Shown here: piece by piece, positions 18,245 to 27,222 of the stretch
Numbering within the stretch: position 1 is the first letter of the stretch
Layout: every line of letters begins with the position of its first letter
Assembly: GCA_027487775.1 (NCBI GenBank)
Contig: JAIYCY010000032.1
Coordinates: 124,001-188,000 of the forward strand
Source: Planctomycetaceae bacterium
GTDB lineage: Bacteria; Planctomycetota; Phycisphaerae; Tepidisphaerales; Tepidisphaeraceae
Direction of reading: 5' to 3'
DNA length: 64,000 bases
The notes under the pieces: model-generated
The model's input: only the letters and a program-made list of their open reading frames with translations
The model's database searches: none
Told to the model about the DNA's origin: nothing
Translations under genes and position numbers: made by a program

Positions 18245-20614
18245 TCAAACAAGGCCCCGCCACTTTCGCAGCACCCATTCCGCCACCAGCATCGAGACGA
18301 ACAATCCGAACAAAACGGGCGACGACCAGAGCGGTTGCGTCCGACGAATCGGTACGACGCGTCGCTCGCTCGGCAGCACTTTCGCAATCTCATCCGCGGC
18401 CACGTTCGGCTCCAGCACCGCGCCGCCCGTCTCACTCGCCCACCGCAAAAGCGTCGCACGGTCAGGCGTCGGCTCGTTGAATTCCTGTCTCGGCCGGCTC
18501 ACTTCGATCGGAACAGTCGACTCCGATCCATCCGACGTCAACACGCGCACACTCAACGGCCCGACACGATCCGCAATGAACCCGCCGCTGAATGTTTCGG
18601 AATCGTTCGCCTGTCGCTTCAATTCGACCTCAGCGATCGTCACACCGCCCGCATCGCGTACGACCGCACGCACGCTCTCGCCCAGGCTTTCCGCGATCGT
18701 TGGATCAATCGCACGCAGATTCAGTCGCACCGCTTCGCCCGGCTCGACCACCATGCGCTCCGCCGCAAGGCTCACTTTCCGCTCGCCCAGCTTTCGACCT
18801 CGCGCCAGATATCGGATCGCCTGCACCCAGTACGAATTGAAAACCTGCTCTTGCGTATAGAAACGCCATCGCCAAGTCTCATCGATCCCCATAAACAGCG
18901 TCCGCCCTGCCCCAAACCGACCCGCCACGACGATCGGCACCGGCCGGCCGTCCTCACCTGTTTCCGTCGGATGATGCGCCATGACCTGCGCGACGCCAGG
19001 CTTCGCCGTCACGCCTCGCAAATGCCAGAACAAAAGCTGAAGCCGCTCGCTCAGGTAGCGCTCGTTTTCACTTGGTTCGGCATAAAACCGGAACAGCGAA
19101 CTCGCACGACCTTCGGCGGTCAGCACGGGTCTCCAACCTCGCGTAATCGCTCCCGATCGCTCTCCATCCGTTCGACTGATGTCCACCGGCAAGAGCGGTT
19201 CGATCGACGTGTTCCGATACGCCTGCGGCGCGTGTCGCTCACCCGCGATCATCCCCAACCCTCCGCCTCGCCTGCTCACAAACTCCGCCATCAGCTGCAA
19301 CTGCGATTCCGTAAACTGCCTCGGATCGACATCCCCCAAAATCAGCACGTCGTACTCCAGCAATTCGTCAAGCGTCTCTGGAAATCGCCTGATCGGCCGA
19401 TCCCCTTCCTGCGCAAACGACTCATCCGCGCTCGTCAGCAGAAGCGAAACCTCCACGCTTCGATCGCGGATCAATTCCTGCCTCAGATATCGATACTCCC
19501 ATCGTGGATATCCCTCGACGTAAAGCACGCGTACGTTTGCGTCCATCACATCAATCCGGACCCACTGGCGATTGTCATTCTGATCCACTTCCCGCTCGAC
19601 CGGCACCACCTCGACGATGAACTCAGTCGTCCCCGGCTCAGGGGGACTGGTTTGTAGTTCGACACTAAACTCGCCCTGCCCGGTCGCATCGGGGACGAGC
19701 GTTCGCTCCGTCATCGCGCCGCTCACACCGAGCGCAGCGTTCGTCACGCTCACGGCAGGCAGGGGCTCACCATCACGATCCAGAAGCCGCACGCGCACCA
19801 CCTCGCCCGGCACGAGACCTCCCGCACGCACGCGAACCGAAACGTTCACCAAGTCGCCCGCAAAGACGCTCTCGGGCACGCTTGCCGACTCGATCGCCAG
19901 GTTCCTCACTCCGCCCGCCGATCCAAGCGGGATCGCGACCACCTTCACCCCGGCATCGCGCAGCGACGCCGTATCCAGATTCGAAGCACTTGTGTCGCGT
20001 CCATCGGTCAGAATCACCACACCGGCGAGTCGTTGTCCCTCCAGCGATCCCACAACATTTTGGATCGACGAACCGATCGCACTCACCTCCCCGTCCGCGC
20101 GGATCGTCGCGACGTCCTCTGCGCCGCTCATCGATGTCGATGCGCCCGCAAACGAGAACCACCGGAGCGCGTGTTCACGCGACATCGTCTGCACGAGCTT
20201 TCCATCGGCTTCGAGCAACCCCTGAATCGCCGACAGTCGCGAAACCACACCCTCGCCCATCGGCGCATCGATCAAGCCCATCGACTGCGATCGGTCTACG
20301 ATCACCGCCACCGTAGAAGGCTCTTCCCGACGCTCCTCCAGCGTCAGGCTCGGTCGATTCAGAAGGAAAACGACAATCACCACCAAAAGCACCCTCACCG
20401 CCGCCAATCCGACGCGCAGCCGCTGGCTCCCCTTTTCCCGACGATACGATCTCCACACCCACCACACACAAAGCCCCAGAATCGCGATCGTCCAGGTCGC
20501 ATGACCCACCGTCTCCCCGCCCGGCCAACGCGGTGCAAACTCCAGCGACCACGCGCCCTCGCGCGACAGCATCCCCGGCTCAAGCCCGAGCAATCGCTCA
20601 ATCAGGCGAATCAT
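18245..20614 (-). CDS. membrane VWA protein with glutamine-amidotransferase-like domain
   Basis: A 789-residue protein. Two membrane helices lie at the N-terminus (about 39-54 and 72-86). A von Willebrand A domain has MIDAS residues (IVDRSQSMG, VVILTDGRD), and a beta domain is followed by a class-I GATase-like fold (VRVLYVEGYPRWEYRYLRQE, LEYDVLILGDVDPRQFTESQ). No catalytic Cys/His pair is evident there. A C-terminal helix (LFGLFVSMLVAEWVL) anchors the other end. The start overlaps the upstream BatA-like gene by 4 bases. Such proteins accompany MoxR ATPases and DUF58 proteins and are thought to act in metal-dependent assembly at the membrane. The actual target is unknown. Confidence 0.82.
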   Translation of the reverse strand: MIRLIERLLGLEPGMLSREGAWSLEFAPRWPGGETVGHATWTIAILGLCVWWVWRSYRREKGSQRLRVGLAAVRVLLVVIVVFLLNRPSLTLEERREEPSTVAVIVDRSQSMGLIDAPMGEGVVSRLSAIQGLLEADGKLVQTMSREHALRWFSFAGASTSMSGAEDVATIRADGEVSAIGSSIQNVVGSLEGQRLAGVVILTDGRDTSASNLDTASLRDAGVKVVAIPLGSAGGVRNLAIESASVPESVFAGDLVNVSVRVRAGGLVPGEVVRVRLLDRDGEPLPAVSVTNAALGVSGAMTERTLVPDATGQGEFSVELQTSPPEPGTTEFIVEVVPVEREVDQNDNRQWVRIDVMDANVRVLYVEGYPRWEYRYLRQELIRDRSVEVSLLLTSADESFAQEGDRPIRRFPETLDELLEYDVLILGDVDPRQFTESQLQLMAEFVSRRGGGLGMIAGERHAPQAYRNTSIEPLLPVDISRTDGERSGAITRGWRPVLTAEGRASSLFRFYAEPSENERYLSERLQLLFWHLRGVTAKPGVAQVMAHHPTETGEDGRPVPIVVAGRFGAGRTLFMGIDETWRWRFYTQEQVFNSYWVQAIRYLARGRKLGERKVSLAAERMVVEPGEAVRLNLRAIDPTIAESLGESVRAVVRDAGGVTIAEVELKRQANDSETFSGGFIADRVGPLSVRVLTSDGSESTVPIEVSRPRQEFNEPTPDRATLLRWASETGGAVLEPNVAADEIAKVLPSERRVVPIRRTQPLWSSPVLFGLFVSMLVAEWVLRKWRGLV

Positions 20615-22992
20615 CGTCCACCCCCGATCGACGGACGCGCCTCGCGAACCGATCTGTTCGCTCGATTCACGGCCCCCGGAATCGCTCCACGCGAACTCCG
20701 CTCCGCGAGAAACGTCTCACCCAGCAGCACCAGTAGCAGCGCAAACAACACGCCCCAGGTCCATTCCTTCTCACCCGCATTTGATGCTTCCGAACCCGTC
20801 GAGGACGCAGTTGAGGCATCATCAGCAGGCTGATTCGATCCATCCACCTCGGCCCTGATCGTCGTCCACTCGACCGGAGACAATCCAACGGCCTCCGCAT
20901 AGCCCGACCGATCCACGAGCGCAAGATCCGACTCCCGCGGATCGATCACCACCGCCACCGGCATTCGCTTCGACGCCTCTGTGCCTTCCGCAGTGTCGTT
21001 GGCATCCGTCTCGATCACCCAAACGCCCGGCCGATCCACGCGCACCGCCTCCAGCCTTCCTTCTGCATCGCGCGCAAGCACACGCCGAGCGCCTTGCGGA
21101 TCCACCAAACGAATCTCACCTGCGATGCCCGACCATTGCTGCGGCAGACGCAAAGTCTCGCCCACACGTCGGTTCATCCAATCCGATGCCTGCCCCACCA
21201 CCGCGCCAAGCAACTCGTGCACCAGCGTCACATACGCAGGCCTCGCCACCAGCGTCGACCACTCCGCATCCGCGCTCGTCGCCACTGTCATCACCCGCCC
21301 AGCGCCCAGTCGATGCATCATGATCGCCGCATCCCCGCTGCCCCCGTCCGCTCCCACATCTGCGTCTCTGGCACTCTTCATCACGCTGCCAGACTTAAAA
21401 CTCAGAATCCGATCGACGTTCTTCTTCTCATCGATTGCGATCCGCCACCACGTGGAAATCGTCGCGGCGTCCAGCCCGCTCCGGGGATAATTCGCAAACG
21501 CCGCCAGCACCGGGTGCGGGCTTCGCGGATCGAAATCGAATGTCGTCCCCGCCGTCGCATCTGCCGTCGCGTGTTCGTCTGACCCTGTTTGCCCCGTTAG
21601 TGCATCGACGCGCGTCACCAGTTCACCCGGCAAAAGCCCGACCGCTCCGAGCGTCTGATTGTAAACCTCGCCGCGCACAGGCTCGCCCATGAACATCACA
21701 AGCGATCCCCCCTCTTCGACAAATCGCGCAAGCTGCCTGGCCGTTTCCAAATCGATCACACCCACGCCCGCAAGCATCACCACGCGATACCCCGCAAGTG
21801 CCCGCCCCGTGAGCTCTGCATCACTGATCACCTCCGGAGCGACATAACTCGTCGCACGACCGCCCGATCCTTCAACCGTCGGCGCAAGCGCGATCCTCAG
21901 AAACGCTCCGCTCCCACCCAATGCGCCCCCGCCGCTCCGACCTTCGACGATTAACACCGCAAGTCCGCCCGCCACATCGATCACGCTCGAGCGCGAATCA
22001 TCCTCGGGCAGATCGTCTGTCCCATCGATCGCTGCGCTGACCACCACCGGCCCGCTGCGTGACACATCGCTCAGCGCCATCAGTCGCCGCACCGGCGTAC
22101 TCCCAGCCTCCGGGAAAGATGATCGCCCCACCTCACGCCCGTCCACCTGATAGATCATCGATCGGCCCGACCCGGCGTCTCCCGCGTTGATCTCAATCAC
22201 ATCCGCCGCCAGTTCAGCGGGAAAGCCGAGCTTCACCATCGGCTCGCTGACACCCACGCCCACCACAGCCCGATTCGAGGCATCGGCCCGACCCATATCG
22301 ATCACCCGGACCCGCGCAACGTCCCCGACCGCGCGCCCCGCCTCACGAAGCGCAGCCGATTCCGTCGGCAGCGATCCGCGCGACCGATCGGTCCAAAGGT
22401 GCACGGATCGATTCGGCATATCCGCCGCCGCCCGCGCCGACGCTTCCGCGAGCCGCAGCGCACCGACCAGATCATTGCCGTCGAAGGTCGCCTCGATGCG
22501 CGACACACTTCTTCGTGCCACCTCCAGATCACTCGTCGGCTCCAATATCATCCGCGCCGGCGCCCCAGCCCGGATGATCGCAACACGATGCCGCCCCGGT
22601 TCGAGTCGATCGAGCAGTTCGCCCGCATCGCGTAACGACTCCTGCAGCAGCGTCGATCCGTCACCTGCGCGTTGCCGCATCGAAAGGCTGTCGTCGATCA
22701 CCAGCACGTGCAGCCCCTCAACAAGCGCATCCGCTCCACCGGCGTTCGACCCACAACCCAGCGGCCGCGCCATCGCAAAGGCGAGCAGCCCGATCGCCAG
22801 ACACCGCAACAGCAGCAAAAGCCAGCTCTCAAACTGCATCCGTCGTCGATTCTGCCTGACCGCCGCCAACAGATAGCGCATCGCGGCCCATTCCACCGTT
22901 TTGTGACGGCGTCGATTCAGCAAATGGATCACGATCGGCAGCGAAACCAGCAGCCCACCCGCAATCAAAAACATCGGCGACAAAAAATTCAC
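20611..22992 (-). CDS. BatA-domain/VWA membrane protein
   Basis: A 793-residue protein starting with the BatA N-terminal signature (FLIAGGLLVSLPIVIHLLNR, KTVEWAAMRYLL) and a second helix near 58-76. A VWA domain follows (VIDDSLSMRQR as MIDAS). Then come beta modules and a GATase-like segment (YRVVMLAGVGVIDLETARQL), and a C-terminal membrane helix (WGVLFALLLVLLGE). It is homologous in layout to the downstream VWA gene, with which it overlaps by 4 bases. Co-occurrence with MoxR/DUF58 is the established context (aerotolerance-like Bat clusters). The physiological role is unproven. Confidence 0.83.
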   Translation of the reverse strand: MNFLSPMFLIAGGLLVSLPIVIHLLNRRRHKTVEWAAMRYLLAAVRQNRRRMQFESWLLLLLRCLAIGLLAFAMARPLGCGSNAGGADALVEGLHVLVIDDSLSMRQRAGDGSTLLQESLRDAGELLDRLEPGRHRVAIIRAGAPARMILEPTSDLEVARRSVSRIEATFDGNDLVGALRLAEASARAAADMPNRSVHLWTDRSRGSLPTESAALREAGRAVGDVARVRVIDMGRADASNRAVVGVGVSEPMVKLGFPAELAADVIEINAGDAGSGRSMIYQVDGREVGRSSFPEAGSTPVRRLMALSDVSRSGPVVVSAAIDGTDDLPEDDSRSSVIDVAGGLAVLIVEGRSGGGALGGSGAFLRIALAPTVEGSGGRATSYVAPEVISDAELTGRALAGYRVVMLAGVGVIDLETARQLARFVEEGGSLVMFMGEPVRGEVYNQTLGAVGLLPGELVTRVDALTGQTGSDEHATADATAGTTFDFDPRSPHPVLAAFANYPRSGLDAATISTWWRIAIDEKKNVDRILSFKSGSVMKSARDADVGADGGSGDAAIMMHRLGAGRVMTVATSADAEWSTLVARPAYVTLVHELLGAVVGQASDWMNRRVGETLRLPQQWSGIAGEIRLVDPQGARRVLARDAEGRLEAVRVDRPGVWVIETDANDTAEGTEASKRMPVAVVIDPRESDLALVDRSGYAEAVGLSPVEWTTIRAEVDGSNQPADDASTASSTGSEASNAGEKEWTWGVLFALLLVLLGETFLAERSSRGAIPGAVNRANRSVREARPSIGGGR

Positions 22993-23031
22993 TCAAACCT
23001 CGACATGATGGTCGTCCACCCTCATCCACGG

Positions 23032-23069
23032 CTTACGCCTGTCATTCACGCTTACGCCTGTCATTTACG
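23032..23069. repeat. 19-bp tandem duplication upstream of the BatA gene
   Basis: Two adjacent copies (23032-23050 and 23051-23069) of CTTACGCCTGTCATTCACG differ at one base. They lie in the 87-bp gap between the DUF58 stop codon and the BatA-like start. Confidence 0.85.
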
Positions 23070-23079
23070 CGCACGTTGA

Positions 23080-24039
23080 TCATCCTTTCCCTCCGCCGCT
23101 TGCTCGGCGTGCCAAAAACGCCGCAAGTTCTGCATCAATCGGCTCACCGGTGTCGAACTGGCAAAAATCGATCCCCATCCCACGGCAAGCTCTCGCCAGC
23201 GTTTCGGTCGATCGTCGAACCTCTTGTAGATACGCCTCGCGCAGTGCGCGGGGTTCGGTCAGCAGCTCGCCGCTCTCCTCAAGGCCTTTAAACAATGTCA
23301 CGTCGTCAAACGGAAAGCTCAGCTCCGCCCGGTCCAACACTCGCAGCACGGCCACCTCATGCTTGCGATAGCGAAGTTTTTTCAACCCGCGCACGATCGC
23401 ATCGACCTCGTCAAATGCATCCGAGATGATCATCACGAGCGAACGATGCGACAGCTTTTCCGCAAGCTCACCCAGCACGCGGGCCGTGTCTGTCGGGTTC
23501 CATTTCGGAACATGCGTCAGTTCTTCGATGACCTGCTTCCATTGAGTGCCCGAAGTTGATGGCCTGAGAAAGCGTGTGATGGACCGGTCAAACACCGCAA
23601 GCCCAACCGCGTCCTGTTGATGGATCGCCAGATACGCGAGTGCCGCCGACAAACTGACCGCGTGGTCGAACTTCGTCCACAGCTCGCTCGATCGCTCAGT
23701 TCGGGGCGCGGCCTGCGAGCCGTACGCCATCGATTCCGACGCATCCACCGCCAGCACCAAAGGCAGATTCGTCTCCTCCTGATATTGCTTGATGTAAAGC
23801 CGATCGCTCCGCCCGAAGACGCGCCAGTCCAGATGTCGAATGTCATCGCCCGGTGAGTATTGCCGGTGTTGCGCGAATTCGACGCTGGACCCTTGAAAGG
23901 GGGAGCGATGCATCCCCGACATCATCCCCTCCACGATGAGCCGCGCACGAAGTTCAAGTCCGTGCACGCGTGCCAGCGTTTGCGGATCGAGATATCGCCT
24001 CAGCACGCCGGACGCATGGGCATTGGATGTCTCGCTCAT
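23080..24039 (-). CDS. DUF58 domain protein (VWA-like, MoxR partner)
   Basis: A 319-residue soluble protein. The DUF58 signature is SPGDDIRHLDWRVFGRSDRL followed by YIKQYQEE. A VWA-type fold has MIDAS residues in LAVDASESMAYG, with MIISDAFDE at the second metal loop. The start at 24039 is chosen because the conserved part begins soon after; the frame stays open for 43 more non-conserved residues overlapping the divergent deacetylase start. It heads the run DUF58, BatA/VWA, VWA/GATase, coiled-coil, toroid, NPCBM-like, HD. MoxR lies one gene further upstream, separated by an opposite-strand gene. Confidence 0.88.
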   Translation of the reverse strand: MSETSNAHASGVLRRYLDPQTLARVHGLELRARLIVEGMMSGMHRSPFQGSSVEFAQHRQYSPGDDIRHLDWRVFGRSDRLYIKQYQEETNLPLVLAVDASESMAYGSQAAPRTERSSELWTKFDHAVSLSAALAYLAIHQQDAVGLAVFDRSITRFLRPSTSGTQWKQVIEELTHVPKWNPTDTARVLGELAEKLSHRSLVMIISDAFDEVDAIVRGLKKLRYRKHEVAVLRVLDRAELSFPFDDVTLFKGLEESGELLTEPRALREAYLQEVRRSTETLARACRGMGIDFCQFDTGEPIDAELAAFLARRASGGGKG

Positions 24040-24104
24040 GTCCGCCCCCTGCCCTGTGTCCGCCCACTGCCCGCTGAGCGACGATTGCGGTAGATTCTTC
24101 TTCG

Positions 24105-25004
24105 ATGTCCGACCAAGAACCCAAGACCTCCGCCCGCCGCGACAGCCCGCTCGCCGCAGCACGGGCAACGCTCCGCCGCGGATTCAAACACGCCGCCGTC
24201 GAGTTTCTCTCGCTCGGCTGGCGCATATCGCGGAGGCAGGACAAGGCCCTCGCCCGCCCGCGCGTGCAGATTGCGGTCCTTCATCATGTCGAAATCGAGA
24301 TGCGTCGCGCCTTTGCGGCGTGGCTTGGCGAGCTTTCCAAGGTTTGCACATTCGTTTCCTATAGCCAGGCCGTTGAACGCGCGATCCACGGCCCGATCGA
24401 CAAGCCGATGCTCGCATTCAGCTTCGATGACGGCTTCCGCTCCTGCCTCGGAGCCGCCGAGGTCATGCGCGATTTCGGTGCGACCGCCTGCCACTTCATC
24501 AATCCCCGCATCGTCGATGAGCGTGATCCCGAAATCATCCGCGCTTGGCGCACGCGACTTCGTCTGCGACACAACGACGGCCACATGAACTGGGACGAAC
24601 TCGCATCCCTCATCGACCTCGGGCACGAGATCGGCAATCACTCGATGGATCACCAAAACCTCGGCCTGCCCACGACCGATCTCGCCGAGCAAATCATTCG
24701 ATCCAAGCACATCATCACGCAGAAACTCGGCATCGCACATCCTCACTTTGCCTGGCCGTACGGATCGATCGCTCGATTCAGCATCGACGCGAAGCGAACT
24801 GTCTATGAGAGCGGCCACGCGAGTTGTGCGTCGAGCCTGCGCGGCGCGCACGTCGAGCCTGCCGGCAGCACTGAACGGCTCTGCCTTCGTCGCGACCACA
24901 CATGGTTCAGACTGCCCGTCCATCACAACCTCGTTCTGCTCGCCCGGTCCGCTCAACGCGCCAGCCCCGCCGACAACCATTGGCCCGCACCACTCTCCGA
25001 TTGA
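24105..25004 (+). CDS. polysaccharide deacetylase family protein (CE4/NodB-like)
   Basis: A 299-residue protein with the NodB homology motifs: LAFSFDDGF (catalytic and metal Asp), GNHSMDH (metal-binding H-x3-H) and WPYGS (motif 3). It would remove N-acetyl or O-acetyl groups from a glycan. No signal peptide is obvious, so a cytoplasmic or glycan-precursor role is possible. It sits on the plus strand between the minus-strand moxR and DUF58 genes, only 4 bases from the moxR stop, with 65 bases to the divergent DUF58 start. Confidence 0.85.
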   Translation: MSDQEPKTSARRDSPLAAARATLRRGFKHAAVEFLSLGWRISRRQDKALARPRVQIAVLHHVEIEMRRAFAAWLGELSKVCTFVSYSQAVERAIHGPIDKPMLAFSFDDGFRSCLGAAEVMRDFGATACHFINPRIVDERDPEIIRAWRTRLRLRHNDGHMNWDELASLIDLGHEIGNHSMDHQNLGLPTTDLAEQIIRSKHIITQKLGIAHPHFAWPYGSIARFSIDAKRTVYESGHASCASSLRGAHVEPAGSTERLCLRRDHTWFRLPVHHNLVLLARSAQRASPADNHWPAPLSD

Positions 25005-25008
25005 TCCA

Positions 25009-26076
25009 TCAACCGGCTCGCAACACCTGCTTGGCGGTCGGGTCGAGGTCGCCTGTCTCTTCTTCGGGCACCTCATCCAGCAATTTCTTCACAAGATCGT
25101 CAGCGCGCATGCCCTCGGCCTCGGCGTTGAAGTTCGTCACGATGCGATGCCGCAACACCGGTAGCGCCACCGCCCGCACGTCCTGCGTCGTCACGTGATA
25201 TCGACCCGCAAGAATCGCCCGCGCCTTGCCTGCGAGTACAAGCGCCTGACTCGCACGAGGCCCCGCCCCCCAGTTCACAAACTCACCCACAAATCCCGGT
25301 GCCCGGCTCTCATCCTTTCGCGTCCGTCGGACCAATCGCAGGGCATATCGAATCACATGGTCCGCGACCGGCACGCGTCGAACGAGTTCCTGCAGTGCCA
25401 GCACCTGTGCCCCGTCCAGCACCGGCGAGAGCTCGACGCGATGTGACGATGTCGTGAGTCGCACGATGTCGAACTCCTCCTGTTCACTCGGGTATCCGAC
25501 ATGGATCATGAACAAGAACCGGTCGAGCTGCGCTTCGGGCAGCGGATATGTGCCCTCCTGCTCGATCGGGTTTTGCGTTGCAAGCACGAAGAACGGGTCG
25601 GGCAGCTTGTGCGTACGCCCGCCGGCCGTCACTTGTCGTTCCTGCATCGCTTCCAGCAGCGCCGCCTGCGTTTTGGGCGGCGTCCGGTTGATCTCGTCCG
25701 CGAGGATCATGTTGGCAAAGATCGGCCCTTTCACGAATCGCATCGCCCGCTGTCCGGTCGACTTGTCTTCGTCGATCACTTCCGTGCCCGTGATGTCCGC
25801 CGGCATCAGATCGGGCGTGAACTGCACCCGACTAAAGCTCATCCCGAGCGTCCGTGCGAGCGTCGAGATGAGCAGCGTCTTGGCCAATCCCGGCACGCCG
25901 ACCAGCACGGCATGGCCCCGACAGAACATCGCGATCAGCAGTTGTTCGATCACCTCATCCTGACCGACGACCACCTTGGACAGTTCTCGCCGCAGCCTCT
26001 CAAACGCGCCACGCAGTGCCTCGACGGCCTTCACTTCGTCGCCCAACAATTCGCTGGCTACATCAGAGGTGCTCAT
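25009..26076 (-). CDS. MoxR-family AAA+ ATPase
   Basis: A 355-residue AAA+ chaperone-like ATPase. It shows Walker A (LVGVPGLAKTLL), Walker B (MILADEINRTPPKTQ), sensor 1 (FFVLATQNPIEQEGTYPLPE) and the C-terminal lid. MoxR proteins are thought to remodel or insert metal in VWA-domain partners. Candidate partners (DUF58 and two VWA membrane proteins) lie just downstream beyond one opposite-strand gene. GGAG is 9 bases before the ATG at 26076; an ATG at 26082 is an alternative. The frame is open further 5', but that part overlaps fpg and is not conserved. Confidence 0.92.
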   Translation of the reverse strand: MSTSDVASELLGDEVKAVEALRGAFERLRRELSKVVVGQDEVIEQLLIAMFCRGHAVLVGVPGLAKTLLISTLARTLGMSFSRVQFTPDLMPADITGTEVIDEDKSTGQRAMRFVKGPIFANMILADEINRTPPKTQAALLEAMQERQVTAGGRTHKLPDPFFVLATQNPIEQEGTYPLPEAQLDRFLFMIHVGYPSEQEEFDIVRLTTSSHRVELSPVLDGAQVLALQELVRRVPVADHVIRYALRLVRRTRKDESRAPGFVGEFVNWGAGPRASQALVLAGKARAILAGRYHVTTQDVRAVALPVLRHRIVTNFNAEAEGMRADDLVKKLLDEVPEEETGDLDPTAKQVLRAG

Positions 26077-26275
26077 CAACATCGTCTCCACAAAAGATTC
26101 TCGATCGCAGGCATCCGGGACGCACGTCAACTGTATCCGCTCGCTGGGTGTTGCCGAAACGGAAATTCCGAAAGGATCGATCCTGTTCATCTGACGCTTT
26201 TGAACACCTTCGGTTGCACCCTGCCGACATTTTGTTTTATCGGGGTGATTCCGCCTTCGTGGTATCATCAGGGCC

Positions 26276-27205
26276 GTGCCAGAGCTTCCTGAGGTCGAAT
26301 CCGTCGTCCGATCGCTCGCGCCCCGACTCATCGGTCTGCGTTTCCAGACCCTCACATTCGGTCCGCACGATATCATCACGCCCACGGGCACACCGCTTAA
26401 GTCCCTGCTCGTCGGCCGCCGGATCGTTGCCCTCACCCGCCGCGCAAAACGCATCCTTTTTCGACTTGACAACCAGACATCGTTCTTCATCCATCTCGGC
26501 ATGACCGGACGCCTCACGATCGAGCACCCCGACACGCCTCAAAAGCCCCACACCCATCTCGTCGCACATTTGGCGACCGATGACTCATCGCCCATCAGGC
26601 CAATCGAACTCCGCTTCGTCGATCCGCGCCGATTCGGCGAGATCCGCTGGCTCGATCAGCAGATCGACGATCCCGACCTCGGCCCTGAACCCCTTGAAGG
26701 TGATCTTGATTCGCTCGTCGATCAACTCCACGCCCGACTCAAGTCCAGCGATCGTTGCATCAAGTCCGCCCTTCTCGATCAGTCTCTGATCGCCGGCGTC
26801 GGCAACATCTATGCCGATGAGTCACTCTTCTCCGCTCGAATTCATCCCCTTCGTCCCGGCAAATCGATTTCGCGCGACGATTGGACTTGTCTGCTTTCGG
26901 AACTGCGCCTGATCCTCGACCGCGCCATCGCCTCCGGAGGATCGTCGCTACGTGACTACGTCGACGCCAACGGCAATCCCGGCGCGTATCAACACCTCCA
27001 TCGGGTCTATGCCCGCCAGTTCGAGCCATGCCCGATTTGCCAACATCCCATCACACGCATCGTCATCTCCGCCCGCTCGAGCCATTTCTGTCCCAATTGC
27101 CAGCCCACGCCCCGCAGACAAAGAAGTTCGAAGAAATCCCCAGTTCGCAGCAAGCCACCATCCAACGTCGCCCGTTCCGACACATCCAAGTCGACCCGCG
27201 CCTGA
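26276..27205 (+). CDS. mutM: formamidopyrimidine-DNA glycosylase
   Basis: A 309-residue bifunctional base-excision repair enzyme that removes oxidised purines such as 8-oxoguanine and nicks at the abasic site. It starts with a GTG codon. After Met, the catalytic Pro-Glu (PELPEVESVVR) is intact, and the conserved Lys region (FIHLGMTGRL), the helix-two-turn-helix (QSLIAGVGNIYADE) and the zinc finger (CPICQHP ... HFCPNCQ) are present. A basic Ser/Lys-rich tail follows the finger. The next gene starts 17 bases downstream. It is divergent from moxR with a gap of about 200 bases. Confidence 0.95.
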   Translation: MPELPEVESVVRSLAPRLIGLRFQTLTFGPHDIITPTGTPLKSLLVGRRIVALTRRAKRILFRLDNQTSFFIHLGMTGRLTIEHPDTPQKPHTHLVAHLATDDSSPIRPIELRFVDPRRFGEIRWLDQQIDDPDLGPEPLEGDLDSLVDQLHARLKSSDRCIKSALLDQSLIAGVGNIYADESLFSARIHPLRPGKSISRDDWTCLLSELRLILDRAIASGGSSLRDYVDANGNPGAYQHLHRVYARQFEPCPICQHPITRIVISARSSHFCPNCQPTPRRQRSSKKSPVRSKPPSNVARSDTSKSTRA

Positions 27206-27222
27206 TTCAATCCGAGACGTCC

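Noticed and set aside
26083-26535. 150-residue N-terminal extension of the MoxR reading frame
   Set aside because: It overlaps the conserved start of fpg on the other strand, is not MoxR-like, and a ribosome-binding site precedes the internal ATG at 26076.
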